Positions 25,688-34,419 of a stretch of DNA of 64,000 bases are shown here, piece after piece; the first letter of the stretch is position 1, and each line of letters starts with the position of its first letter. The notes beneath the pieces were generated by a model that saw only the letters and a program-made list of their open reading frames with translations, was not told the origin of the DNA and searched no databases. Made by a program: the position numbers and the translations under genes. Origin of the DNA: Candidatus Flexifilum affinis (GTDB lineage Bacteria; Chloroflexota; Anaerolineae; Aggregatilineales; Phototrophicaceae); NCBI GenBank assembly GCA_016713325.1, contig JADJPJ010000093.1, positions 62,001 through 126,000 of the forward strand, given 5' to 3'.

Positions 25688-27451
25688 ATGCGCCTATTCA
25701 TAAGCTACGCCCGTCTTGACAAACCTTATTGCATTCAGATCAGCAACCTGCTTACCGCGCATGAAGTCTGGTTCGACCAGCGCTTCTACGTCGGCGATCG
25801 GTGGTGGGACGAGATCCTGCGGCGGCTGGAATGGTGCGAAGGCTTCATCTACCTTCTATCCCCGGCCTCCGTCGCCTCGACCTACTGCCAGCAGGAATTC
25901 GACCTGGCGGTCCAGCTTCAGCGCAATGTTTTCCCGCTGCTGATTCACGATCAGACCAGCGTGCCGGAGAGCGTGCTCCAGTACCAGTACGTCGACCTGT
26001 CCAACGGCCTGACGCCAGAGACGACCGCCCACATCCTCAACTCCATCACCAATGTCGAGCGCAACAGCCGCAGCCAGCAGATGCAGCTCGACTCAATGCC
26101 GCGCTCACAGGTCGAACTCCCCGTCTTCAACAGCGCCTCGGTGATCAGCGTGGCCGCGGCGGCCATGGAAAAGGGCCAGTTCGATCAGGCGGTGTTCCTC
26201 TTCAAGCAGGCCAAGGCCAAGGGCTTCACCTCGCGCTTCATCAACATTGATAAGCTGCTGAAGGAAGCCGAGCGCCAGCTCGAAGACCAGGCCAAGAAGT
26301 TGCAGCGCGACATCGACTACCGGCAGATCACCTCGCTCATCCGCGTCAAGACCACGCGGGACATGGGCTGCGAGGCGCTGGGCGAGTTCCTCAAGGAATA
26401 CCCCGGATATGACCCGGAGAGCATGATGCAGGCGTGCGCGGGGGTCACCCCGGCCGTCCACAACTCCATGCCGACGATCGCCTCCGAGGCCGTTGGCGCC
26501 CGCATCGACACGCACGCTGCGTCGCAGATCGTCTCTCCCAGGGCGCCGACGGCGCCCAAGTCGTCGATGAGTCAGGTTCTGGCGCCGCCGACCGCTCCGA
26601 CGACCCTTCCAGGCACGAATGGAACCGTCACAACGGGAACAATCACGATTGCTCCCGTCGTGGCGCCATCCACACCAACGGGATTCACACTCCCCCTGCT
26701 CGACTTCGTGTCGATCCCGGCCGGTAATGTCCATTTCGAAGATGTCGACAGCAGCGGCATCCGTTCGCAGCTCATGGCTTCGGTGCCGGCCTTCCACATC
26801 ACCCGCTTCCCGGTGACCAACAAGCAGTTCCAGGCCTTCCTGGAGGACCCGGACGGCTATGCCTCGCCCCGCTGGTGGGGCTTCTCGGCCGAGGCGGCCC
26901 TGTGGCGCGCCGAGCGGCCGAACCCCCAGGCCGGCAAGTTCGAAGGCGACGACCGCCCGCGCGATACCGTGGCCTGGTTCGACGCCATGGCCTTCTGCAA
27001 CTGGCTAAGCGCCAGGATGCAGGAAGACCTCTGTCTGCCGACCAGCGAGCAGTGGTTCCGCGCCGCCCGCGGCGACAGCCAGCGCATCTATCCCTGGGGC
27101 GACACCTTCGATCCCGATTACTGCAACGTCAAGGAATGCGAACTCAAGATGACCACGCCCGTGACGCGCTACACCAAGGGCGTCAGTCTGTTCGGCGTGT
27201 GGGACATGGCCGGCAACATTTGGGAGTGGACCGTCAGCGCCAAAATTGGACCGGCCGGCGCCAACGGGAACGGCAATGGCAGCGGCAGCGAAGCCGCCCA
27301 TTTCGACGTCTCCGGCTATGCGCCGCGTGCGGTTCACGGTGGCGCCTATCACAGCGAGGCCGAACGGGCGCGCATCCCCTTCCGCTACTACCTCAATCCC
27401 CGTATCTCCCACAACAGCATCGGCTTCCGTATCGTGAAGCGTGGAAAATAA
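25688..27451 (+). CDS. TIR domain fused to a non-catalytic FGE-sulfatase/C-lectin fold domain
   Basis: 587 residues from ATG 25688, 4 bp after the NACHT-HEAT stop. A TIR domain (1-130; LFISYARLDK, candidate catalytic Glu70 in YCQQEFDLA) is followed by a helical, TPR-like stretch (about 155-215), a Pro/Thr-rich linker and a formylglycine-generating-enzyme-like domain from about 370 (PVTNKQFQAFL, YPWGD, AGNIWEWT, GFRIVK). The catalytic cysteines of true FGE are not present: the C-terminal part reads PFRYYLNPR with no Cys. It is more likely a C-type-lectin-fold recognition module, as in conflict-system and DGR target proteins. It probably works together with the upstream TIR-NACHT-HEAT protein. 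Confidence 0.87.
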   Translation: MRLFISYARLDKPYCIQISNLLTAHEVWFDQRFYVGDRWWDEILRRLEWCEGFIYLLSPASVASTYCQQEFDLAVQLQRNVFPLLIHDQTSVPESVLQYQYVDLSNGLTPETTAHILNSITNVERNSRSQQMQLDSMPRSQVELPVFNSASVISVAAAAMEKGQFDQAVFLFKQAKAKGFTSRFINIDKLLKEAERQLEDQAKKLQRDIDYRQITSLIRVKTTRDMGCEALGEFLKEYPGYDPESMMQACAGVTPAVHNSMPTIASEAVGARIDTHAASQIVSPRAPTAPKSSMSQVLAPPTAPTTLPGTNGTVTTGTITIAPVVAPSTPTGFTLPLLDFVSIPAGNVHFEDVDSSGIRSQLMASVPAFHITRFPVTNKQFQAFLEDPDGYASPRWWGFSAEAALWRAERPNPQAGKFEGDDRPRDTVAWFDAMAFCNWLSARMQEDLCLPTSEQWFRAARGDSQRIYPWGDTFDPDYCNVKECELKMTTPVTRYTKGVSLFGVWDMAGNIWEWTVSAKIGPAGANGNGNGSGSEAAHFDVSGYAPRAVHGGAYHSEAERARIPFRYYLNPRISHNSIGFRIVKRGK

Positions 27452-27475
27452 ACCCGATATAAAATGTCAGAAGTG

Positions 27476-27507
27476 CAGCGCCGGAAAAACCGGCGCTGTG
27501 CTTTCTT
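27476..27507 (+). terminator. Terminator of the TIR operon
   Basis: 9-bp GC-rich perfect stem (27476-27484 with 27490-27498), five-base A loop, then a short T-rich tail, 24 bp after the TIR-FGE stop. Confidence 0.65.
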
Positions 27508-27532
27508 GGCAGTGACATCGGGAGAATGAAAA

Positions 27533-29674
27533 ATGTTGTTCCGCCGCTCTATCCTCTGGAGCGTTTTGTTAGGGTTGTGTCTTGCCGGCGCGCTGGGGGC
27601 GTACGCTCAACAGAAAGGTGGAGCATCCACCTGCGATCCGGCGCTCACCGCCGATGATTACATCAGCCGTGGCATCGACGCCTACAATGCCGAAGATTAC
27701 GAGACCGCCATCGCCGAGACGCTGTGCGCGCAGGAAGCGGACCCAAGCAACCCCATCGTCTACAACAACATCGCCTTTTTCCTGAGCCGCCTGGGACGGA
27801 ACGACGAGGCGCTGGAAACCTACGCGGAAGCCATTCGCCTTGACCCAGAATACCGCTCGGCGCTGGTCAACCGGGGTGATCTCTACCTCAGCCTGGAAGA
27901 CTATCGCAGCGCCATTGCCGACTATGACCGCGCTATCGAGGGGGAACCCTCCGGGTACGCTCACAACCGGCGCGGCATCGCCTACTTCAATCTGAACGAA
28001 TATGAGGCGGCTGAACTCGACTTCGACGCCGCCTTCACCCTGGAGCCGGACGAGGCCGTTTACGTGCGCAATCGCGCCGCCGCCCGCTTCCAGATAGAGA
28101 ACTACGTCGCTTCCGCAGAGGACTTCGCGGAGGCCGCCCGCCTCGACCCAGACTGGGACGTGCCCGCCTTCGGCGTCGGCGACGCGCTGTTCGCCGGCGG
28201 TCGCTACGATGAGGCACTACAAGCCTATCGCGACGCCATCCTCCGCTTCGAGTCCAGCGACACGGTCAATGCCCGCCTCCGCGAGATCGCCGTGCTGCGT
28301 TCGGCTGCACTGGCTGAATTCGCCCCCACGGTGGAAACCGGCGCGATCACAGCCGAAAACGCCAGCCGACTCGCCGCCCTTCAGCGAATCGGCGTGGGCA
28401 GCGATCACAGCGCCAGCCTGTCAGCGCTCGACGTCAGCGCCGAGGGCCGCCTGCTCACTGCCGACATCGATGGCACGATCGTCCTCTGGGATGCTGCCGG
28501 CGAAGTGCTGTCCACCGTGACGGCGGACACGACCGTCACCAATGCCGTCATTTCGCCCGACGGATCGACCGCCGCCGCATCGCTGATAGACGGCCGCATC
28601 ATGATCGTGCAGGATGGCGAGATCGTCGAACTGCTTGGCGTCAACGACGGCGGCGCTTCGGGCATGGCCTTCACGCCCGATGGCGGCGTGCTGGCCACTG
28701 CGCTGTTCGACGGCAGCGTCATGATCTGGGATACGCCGACCGAGACCATAATCGGGCGCTTCTTCGTAGAAGAGGGCGACGATCAGGTCAACGAGGACAG
28801 CACCAATCCGCTGGCCATCCGACCCGACGGCGCGGTTATCGCCAGCGTCACCGGCGACAACACCATCCGTCTGTGGGACACGCAAACGGGCGACAACACC
28901 CTGGTCATCGAGTTCGAGCGTACCGTCTTCAGCCTGGCCTTCAGCCCGGACGGCTCGCAGCTTCTGGCCGGCGGCTTCAGCACCGTCGTCGCCTTCGACG
29001 CGGCCACCGGCGACAGGCTAACCAATGCCTCGCCGACAGACTCCGTCTCCCACCTCAACTACAGCCCGGATGGCGCCTTGATCGTGGCGACTGGCCCGGA
29101 AATCCCGATCACGCTGATCGACGCCGCCACCTTCGAGATCGTGGCGCGCATTGGCAGCGCCGGCTCGCTGTGGATCGCCGAGTTCACACCGGACGGAGAT
29201 CGGCTGATCGCGGGCGGCCAGGCAGGCAGCGGATCGACGAGCGCCGCCCTGGTCTTCGAACCGTTCAGCGCCAGCCTCGACATCAACGTCAAGTCGATCG
29301 CGCCGCTCACAGCCGACAACGCCGCCGATCTGGCGCTGGTGGCCGAGACACCGATCAACGAGGTTCGCGGCGTCGCCTGGTCCGCTGACGGCAGCGCGGT
29401 CTACGCTGCCTCAGCCAACGGCCTGTTCAGCTTCACGCTCGACGGGACAATCGGGACCCTCACCGAGATGCCTTTCGGCACCTTTCGCGCAGATCGACGG
29501 CCGGCCGGTCTTCTGGACCAACCGCGTCGAAGCGGGCGACCGCTGGATCCGCGTTTACGATCTGGCCGACCTGTCCGAGCCGATCGCCAGCCTAAATTTG
29601 GGCGAGGTTCGACCGTCGGCCGCAGCCGTCGACGCCGAAGCGTTGACGGCCATCCTCATCACGCGAAGCGCTGA
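27533..29674 (+). CDS. Exported TPR plus WD40-like beta-propeller protein, N-terminal part (frameshifted)
   Basis: Signal peptide (hydrophobic stretch about 8-25), then four to five TPR units between about residues 40 and 260 (AIADYDRAIEGEPSGYAHNRRGIAYFN layout), then WD40-like blades from about 290 (IVLWDAAG, MIWDTPTE, IRLWDTQTG, LAFSPDGSQLL). The frame is genuine to about 29485; the last 60 residues are Arg/Pro-rich nonsense. The next frame continues the propeller (QIDGRPVFWTNR) into 29598-30302, so one inserted base near 29480-29493 breaks a single gene of 27533-30302. Probably a periplasmic scaffold; no catalytic motif seen. Confidence 0.8.
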   Translation: MLFRRSILWSVLLGLCLAGALGAYAQQKGGASTCDPALTADDYISRGIDAYNAEDYETAIAETLCAQEADPSNPIVYNNIAFFLSRLGRNDEALETYAEAIRLDPEYRSALVNRGDLYLSLEDYRSAIADYDRAIEGEPSGYAHNRRGIAYFNLNEYEAAELDFDAAFTLEPDEAVYVRNRAAARFQIENYVASAEDFAEAARLDPDWDVPAFGVGDALFAGGRYDEALQAYRDAILRFESSDTVNARLREIAVLRSAALAEFAPTVETGAITAENASRLAALQRIGVGSDHSASLSALDVSAEGRLLTADIDGTIVLWDAAGEVLSTVTADTTVTNAVISPDGSTAAASLIDGRIMIVQDGEIVELLGVNDGGASGMAFTPDGGVLATALFDGSVMIWDTPTETIIGRFFVEEGDDQVNEDSTNPLAIRPDGAVIASVTGDNTIRLWDTQTGDNTLVIEFERTVFSLAFSPDGSQLLAGGFSTVVAFDAATGDRLTNASPTDSVSHLNYSPDGALIVATGPEIPITLIDAATFEIVARIGSAGSLWIAEFTPDGDRLIAGGQAGSGSTSAALVFEPFSASLDINVKSIAPLTADNAADLALVAETPINEVRGVAWSADGSAVYAASANGLFSFTLDGTIGTLTEMPFGTFRADRRPAGLLDQPRRSGRPLDPRLRSGRPVRADRQPKFGRGSTVGRSRRRRSVDGHPHHAKR

Positions 29675-30302
29675 CCAGACACCCAGCGCGGAGGTCATGC
29701 GCTTCCCCCTGGACAGCAGCGCGCCGCAGTCGCTGGCCCTGCTCAGGGAGCAGTCGGCTACCTTCGCCCTCCGCTCTGACGGCACCATTGCCCTGGCGCC
29801 GGTCGTGCGCGTCGGCGAATTCTTTGAGACGCCGGCCATCGAGTTCATCGATCGCGACGCGGCGGTGCTCGGCCGAATCGAAAGGCCGCATCCGAGCATC
29901 GACATGGTGGGTCAGATTCGACCCGAAGGGGTAAGCGCGCTGACCTTCAGCGCCGACGACAGCCTGCTGCTGACTCGCTTCGGCGGCAAGATTCGACTGT
30001 GGCGAGAGGCCGAAGTCGGCGGCGAGAGCGCGTGGCGGCCCGTTGCCAACCTGGACATGGGCGAATTGGTCACCGACGCCGTCCTGTCGCCCTCCAGTCG
30101 CTTGCTGGCCGTGCATCTTCGCGAGGAGATCGTCCTCTTCAGCGTCGCCGACAGCGGCGAACATCTGACGCTCGCCGAAGCGGCCCGGCTGGCCGTCGCA
30201 CCCAACTCCTCCGTCGGTTCCGTCCGGTTCAACCTGGACGAAACCCTTCTGGCTATCAGCACCGCCGCCGACACCGTGCAGATCTGGGGAGTGACGAAAT
30301 GA
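29598..30302 (+). CDS. WD40-like propeller, C-terminal part of the preceding gene
   Basis: Continues the beta-propeller of 27533-29674 in the shifted frame (blade motifs SALTFSADDSLL, KIRLWREAE, SVRFNLDETLL, TVQIWGV). Coding in this frame begins upstream, at about 29490; ATG 29598 is only the first internal Met and has no ribosome-binding site. The stop overlaps the next gene by 4 bp (ATGA), so the two TPR-WD40 genes form one transcript. Confidence 0.75.
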   Translation: MGEVRPSAAAVDAEALTAILITRSADQTPSAEVMRFPLDSSAPQSLALLREQSATFALRSDGTIALAPVVRVGEFFETPAIEFIDRDAAVLGRIERPHPSIDMVGQIRPEGVSALTFSADDSLLLTRFGGKIRLWREAEVGGESAWRPVANLDMGELVTDAVLSPSSRLLAVHLREEIVLFSVADSGEHLTLAEAARLAVAPNSSVGSVRFNLDETLLAISTAADTVQIWGVTK

Positions 30303-31966
30303 TCCGCCTGGCTTTCACACAGAGCCCTCTGATCCGAATGACGCTGTTCCTGACTTTGCTGCTGGCGATAGCCGTTCTGCCGCTGGGCATCTCCGCGCAG
30401 GAGATCTGCGACCCGACCTTCACCCCAGCCGACTACCAGTTCTACGCCCTCGACGCAGCCATGGCGGACGATCTTGCGACCGCCGAAGCGCTTTACGCCT
30501 GCTGGGAAGACACCTTCCCGGCCGATGGGCAGGTCTTTCTCGACCGGTCGGCTGTCCGCGCCCAGATACAGGGCGATTTCGACGGCGCGCTGGAAGACAT
30601 CGATCGAGCGGAAGAATTCGTTGGTGGGTCAGTCATCATTCCGGCGCGGCGGCTGACGATCACCCTGGCGCAGGGAGATTTCGAGACCGCCATCGGTCAG
30701 GTCGAGGAACTCATGCAGGACAACCGCTACCGCATCCTCGGCGAAAGCTTCGCAGGCCTGCGCCGGGCCGCCTACCAGGGCCTCGGCATCGCCCTGGTCG
30801 AAGAAGGTCGCTACGAAGCGGCCCTGGAAGCGCTGGAGATCGCCGTCGAGCGGTTGAGTGAAGAAGATCTGACGCCGGCCGATGGCCCGCTGATCCTGGC
30901 CATCTCCGAGGCATTCAGGAATACCGGCCAACTTGAGCAGGCGACGCGCGGATACACCGCTTACGTTGAGTTCATGGGCGATGCGGCCGACCCGGCGATC
31001 GTCGCGCTGGTCGAGGCGCTGGAAGCAGACGGCATGGCCGCCTTCTTCGCCGGCAGCACCGTCATGCGCGCCGAGCTGGCGACCGAAGTGCCGGTCGGAG
31101 GCGGTTTCTCTCCCTTCCCGTTCAGCCCCGACGGCAGCGTGGTCGCGCTGTTCTTCTTCCGCCAACGCCGCGTGCAGTTGTACGACACGGCGAGCGGTGC
31201 GCCGCTTGGCAGCGTCGACGTCGCCGGCGACCTGCCCGGCTTCTACGCCTTTAACGCCGACGGATCGCGCATCGCCGTCATCGGCTCCGACGGGTCAATG
31301 GCTGTCCGCGATACGGCGTCGGGCGAGGTGGTCTTCGATTTGCCCGTCGTCAGCGGCCGCGATCGGCCGGCGGGATTGGGCTACGCCGGCGACGAGCTGA
31401 TCATCTTGGTGAGTTCCGGCGAGGTGCGCCGCTACGATGCCGAAACGGGCCGCGCGGGCGGCCCGTCGGAGCTGGATGATCCACTGCCGCCGCTGGCGGG
31501 TATCACTTTCAGCGCCGACGGCGGCTCGATCGCCGTGGTGCCAACCAGCGCCCCCAACACCGTCACGCAGTACAGTCTGAGGACCGGCGAGCAAACCGCC
31601 CGCTTCGAAGTGGGGGGCAGCCCGATTATTTCCGACTGGACCGGCGACCTGCGCTTCGCCGCCGTGGTTCGAAGCGATGTCATCGCCATCTGGACGACGG
31701 CCTTTGGCGGCAATGAAGTGCAGCGCTTTGAATTCGAGAACGACCTGAGCCGCAACGCCTCGCTGGACGCGGCCGGCGAGGCCCTGGTCTTCGGCGACGA
31801 AACGGGTCTGATCACCACCATCGACCTGATCGGCGGGACGCGCACGGTGATCGGCCTGCATAACGCCGAGATCGCCTACGTCGAGGTCAGCCCAGACGGG
31901 CGACTGGCCGCTGTGGTTGATCGCGATGGCACGGTGCGCCTGTGGGAGGTTCCTTCGGGAGAGTGA
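30299..31966 (+). CDS. Second exported TPR plus WD40-like propeller protein
   Basis: 555 residues from ATG 30299, overlapping the previous stop. Signal peptide ending near GISAQE, a TPR-like helical region (about 40-245, e.g. GDFETAIGQVEELM, GRYEAALEALEIA), then a divergent propeller with blades ending in VQLYDTASG, MAVRDTASG, AIWTTAFG and VRLWEVPSG. It has the same architecture as its upstream neighbour, suggesting tandem duplication and divergence. The opening motif ICDPTFTPADYQFY parallels TCDPALTADDYISR in the first copy. Function unknown; a protein-interaction role outside the cytoplasm is likely. Confidence 0.82.
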   Translation: MIRLAFTQSPLIRMTLFLTLLLAIAVLPLGISAQEICDPTFTPADYQFYALDAAMADDLATAEALYACWEDTFPADGQVFLDRSAVRAQIQGDFDGALEDIDRAEEFVGGSVIIPARRLTITLAQGDFETAIGQVEELMQDNRYRILGESFAGLRRAAYQGLGIALVEEGRYEAALEALEIAVERLSEEDLTPADGPLILAISEAFRNTGQLEQATRGYTAYVEFMGDAADPAIVALVEALEADGMAAFFAGSTVMRAELATEVPVGGGFSPFPFSPDGSVVALFFFRQRRVQLYDTASGAPLGSVDVAGDLPGFYAFNADGSRIAVIGSDGSMAVRDTASGEVVFDLPVVSGRDRPAGLGYAGDELIILVSSGEVRRYDAETGRAGGPSELDDPLPPLAGITFSADGGSIAVVPTSAPNTVTQYSLRTGEQTARFEVGGSPIISDWTGDLRFAAVVRSDVIAIWTTAFGGNEVQRFEFENDLSRNASLDAAGEALVFGDETGLITTIDLIGGTRTVIGLHNAEIAYVEVSPDGRLAAVVDRDGTVRLWEVPSGE

Positions 31967-31974
31967 CACCTTTA

Positions 31975-32042
31975 CCTCACCCCTGCTGCGCTTCGCTTAG
32001 CTTCCCCTCTCCATTACATGGAGAGGGGATTGAGGGGTGAGG
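31975..32042. repeat. CCCTCACC...CCTCTCC palindromic repeat (family B), copy 1
   Basis: Outer arms CCTCACCCC (31975-31983) and GGGGTGAGG (32034-32042) enclose an inner CCCCTCTCC / GGAGAGGGG hairpin. It starts 8 bp after a stop codon and may act as a terminator or 3' stabiliser. Confidence 0.6.
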
Positions 32043-32066
32043 CAAACCGCCCTCTCCGCGATTGGG

Positions 32067-32072
32067 TATAAT
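32067..32072 (+). promoter_or_regulatory. Candidate -10 box of the YfhO-like gene
   Basis: TATAAT, 32 bp before ATG 32105, in the short gap after the family B repeat. No -35 match at the right distance. Confidence 0.35.
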
Positions 32073-32104
32073 CGGGCCTCTTGCTCGACAACGATGAGGG
32101 CCTG

Positions 32105-32998
32105 ATGCGTCGTCGTTTGCCCGATCTGCTCATCCTGGCGCTGCTGTTCGCGCTCCCCCTGCTGACCTTCTGGAACCAGACCGTCGGCGGGCGAACGCTT
32201 CTGCCGACGGAAAACCTCTACCAGTACGAACCCTACGCCACTTACCGCGAGGTCGTCAACGCCCCGGCGATTCCCCACAACCACCTGATCAGCGACCTGG
32301 TGCTGCAAAACTTCCAGTGGAAGTCGTTCCTGCGCCAGGAGATCGCCGCCGGGGAGATCCCATTGTGGAATCCCTACCAGTTCAGCGGCATCGCCTTCCT
32401 GGCCGCCGGGCAGCACAGCGCGCTCTACCCCTTCAGCATCCTCTACTACGCCCTCGACCTGCCCGCCGCCTACGGATGGTTCACCGTCGTGCAGCTCTGG
32501 CTGGCCGGGGCGTTCATGTACGCCTTCGCCCGCGGGTTGGGCATCACCCGCGCCGGGGGAGCGGTCGCCGCTGTGACCTATCAACTGGCCGCCTTCTTCG
32601 TGATCAGCGCCGTCTTCCCGATGATTGTTTCCGCCGCCGTCTGGCTGCCGCTCCTGCTGCTGATGATCGAGTACGTCATCCGCCACCAGCCTCTCGGCGG
32701 ACGTCCCGCCGTCCTGCCCTGGGTGGCCATCGGGGCGTTCGCGCTCGGCTGCAACATCCTGGCCGGCCACGTCGAGATCACCTACTATACGCTGCTGGTC
32801 GCCGCCTACTACGCGGCGGCGCGGCTGGCATTCATGGCCTGGACCCTGTGGAGAAGCAGAGCCCCTCACGGGACCCTCACCGCCCGACCCCTCTCCCGCA
32901 GGGGGAAGGGAAGAGAGCGCGCTCTGAGCGCGGGGGTGAGGGTCTTACCCACATCCTCCGCGAACTCGCCGGCCGCGCCGCCGCCCTGTTGGCCATGA
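32105..32998 (+). CDS. YfhO-like membrane protein, N-terminal fragment
   Basis: Starts at ATG 32105. It encodes a signal-anchor (LLILALLFALPLLTF) and about six transmembrane segments of the YfhO type, with the extracellular motif PYQFSGIAFLAAGQHSALYP that resembles other bacterial YfhO proteins. The true sequence runs to about 32870; beyond that the frame reads through a family B repeat and becomes nonsense. The gene resumes one frame over at about 32941 (LTHILRELAGRAAALL). Insertion of the repeat in the gene and the frame change coincide. Confidence 0.75.
   Translation: MRRRLPDLLILALLFALPLLTFWNQTVGGRTLLPTENLYQYEPYATYREVVNAPAIPHNHLISDLVLQNFQWKSFLRQEIAAGEIPLWNPYQFSGIAFLAAGQHSALYPFSILYYALDLPAAYGWFTVVQLWLAGAFMYAFARGLGITRAGGAVAAVTYQLAAFFVISAVFPMIVSAAVWLPLLLLMIEYVIRHQPLGGRPAVLPWVAIGAFALGCNILAGHVEITYYTLLVAAYYAAARLAFMAWTLWRSRAPHGTLTARPLSRRGKGRERALSAGVRVLPTSSANSPAAPPPCWP
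32873..32943. repeat. Family B palindromic repeat inside the YfhO-like gene, copy 2
   Basis: Outer arms ACCCTCAC and GTGAGGGT with an internal AGAGCGCGCTCT hairpin. It lies inside coding sequence exactly where the reading frame shifts. Confidence 0.55.
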
Positions 32999-34419
32999 TC
33001 GCCATCGGCGGGGCGCTGGGCGCCGTGCAGTTCCTGCCGCTCTTCGGGGCCGCCTCGAACAACTTCCGCGTTGGCGGCGTGACCTATGATCAGATCCAGG
33101 AGTGGGCGCACCCCCTGCGCGACGTCGTCCAGTTCTCCATGCCCAACTTCTACGGCAGCCCGGCGCAGCACACCTATTTCGACCTCTTCGACCTGCGGAC
33201 CGTCTCGCTGATCGACGAGACGATCCTCAACGCCGCCGGTCAGCGCATCGTCCACACCGAATGGGGCATGAAGAACTACGTCGAAGGGGCGCTGTACGTC
33301 GGCATCCTGCCGCTGATCCTGGCCGGCCTCGCCCTGCTCGACGGCTGGGTGCTGCAACGGGGAAAGGGTACGCCCTATCGGCTGATCCTAGCACTGCTGG
33401 CGGCGGCCTCGCTGACCTTCATGTTCGGCCTACCGACCTACATCCCGCTGCTTGTCCTGCCCGGCATCGATCAGCTCCATTCGCCGTTCCGCTGGGTCTT
33501 CCCGCTCACCTTCTCCGTGGCGGCACTGGCCGGCTTCGGCATGGATGCCGTCCTGCTGCGCGCCGGGCGCTGGTCGCGGCGCATCGGCATCGGCGTAGCG
33601 GGGCTCGGCGCGCTGGTCCTGGTCGGCCTGCTGGCCAGCCGTCTGCTCTACGATCAGATCGCGCAGCTGGTCGAGCGGCTGTACGGTTCGCTCGCCAAAG
33701 CCGCCGACGCCTTCGCCGACGCGCGCATGTTCTACAGCGTCGAGTTCCTGAATGCCGCCATCCTCGGCGCCATGCTGCTGGCGTCAGGCGTGGTGATCGT
33801 GCTGCTGCGGAAACCGCACCCCCCGGCCGTAGGGACGAGGCCTGCCTCGTCTATGCCAGACCCCTCACCCCCTGACCCCCTCTCCCACGCAAGCGGGGCG
33901 AGGGGGAACCGGTCGCGGGCAGCGATGGTGCGGACGAGGCAAGCCTCGTCCCTACTGGCGGTGGTGGTGATCGCCGCCGACCTGATGCTGGCCTCCGCCC
34001 ACTTCAACCCGGCCAGCGACCCGGCCCTGCTCGACTTCACGCCGCCGGCCATCGAGTGGCTCCAGGGTCAGCCGGGCGGATGGCGCTACACGACGATTGA
34101 AGAAGCGGGCAAGCCGGCGCTGTTCAACGCCAACATGACCATGCGCTACGGCCTGAAGGACATCCGCGGCTACGAGAGCATCATCCCGGCCAATTACGTC
34201 GCCTTGATGGAAGCCGCCGCCCCCCAGGTCCAGTTGGAGTTCAACCGGGTCGCGCCGCTCTACGCCGACCAGCTGGACGAGGTGGACTGGGCGTCTGCTG
34301 GCGCTGCTCAACGTGCGCTGCGTCATCACCCACGACGAGACGATGCTGCCGAGAGCCTTCACGGATGCCCACGACATGCGCAGCGATGGGACGCGCTCCA
34401 TCCCGCCGGTCTATCGTGA
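32941..34419 (+). CDS. YfhO-like membrane protein, central fragment
   Basis: The frame carries the middle of the YfhO-like protein from about 32941 to 34290: more transmembrane helices, the periplasmic segment GVTYDQIQEWAHPLRD, and FRWVFPLTFSVAALAGFGMD. A 127-bp repeat cluster (33829-33955) is read in frame as PAVGTRPASS...VRTRQASSLL without breaking it. Near 34293 one extra base shifts the gene again; the next correct residues are LLALLNVRCVITHDE in another frame. The ATG at 32995 is an internal Met. Together with its neighbours this is one damaged or mis-sequenced gene, 32105-36476. Confidence 0.7.
   Translation, partial: GLTHILRELAGRAAALLAMIAIGGALGAVQFLPLFGAASNNFRVGGVTYDQIQEWAHPLRDVVQFSMPNFYGSPAQHTYFDLFDLRTVSLIDETILNAAGQRIVHTEWGMKNYVEGALYVGILPLILAGLALLDGWVLQRGKGTPYRLILALLAAASLTFMFGLPTYIPLLVLPGIDQLHSPFRWVFPLTFSVAALAGFGMDAVLLRAGRWSRRIGIGVAGLGALVLVGLLASRLLYDQIAQLVERLYGSLAKAADAFADARMFYSVEFLNAAILGAMLLASGVVIVLLRKPHPPAVGTRPASSMPDPSPPDPLSHASGARGNRSRAAMVRTRQASSLLAVVVIAADLMLASAHFNPASDPALLDFTPPAIEWLQGQPGGWRYTTIEEAGKPALFNANMTMRYGLKDIRGYESIIPANYVALMEAAAPQVQLEFNRVAPLYADQLDEVDWASAGAAQRALRHHPRRDDAAESLHGCPRHAQRWDALHPAGLS
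33829..33955. repeat. Composite repeat: family A pair flanking a family B copy, inside a gene
   Basis: A left family A unit (GTAGGGACGAGGC-ct-GCCTCGTC, 33829-33851) and a right one in reverse (GGACGAGGC-aa-GCCTCGTCCCTAC, 33932-33955) bracket a family B element (about 33856-33911). That element is nearly identical to the reverse complement of 52619-52672. The composite is translated in frame within the YfhO-like gene. Confidence 0.7.

Noticed and set aside
25688..27451. Diversity-generating retroelement target (FGE/C-lectin fold)
   Set aside because: No reverse transcriptase, template repeat or variable repeat is visible near the gene.
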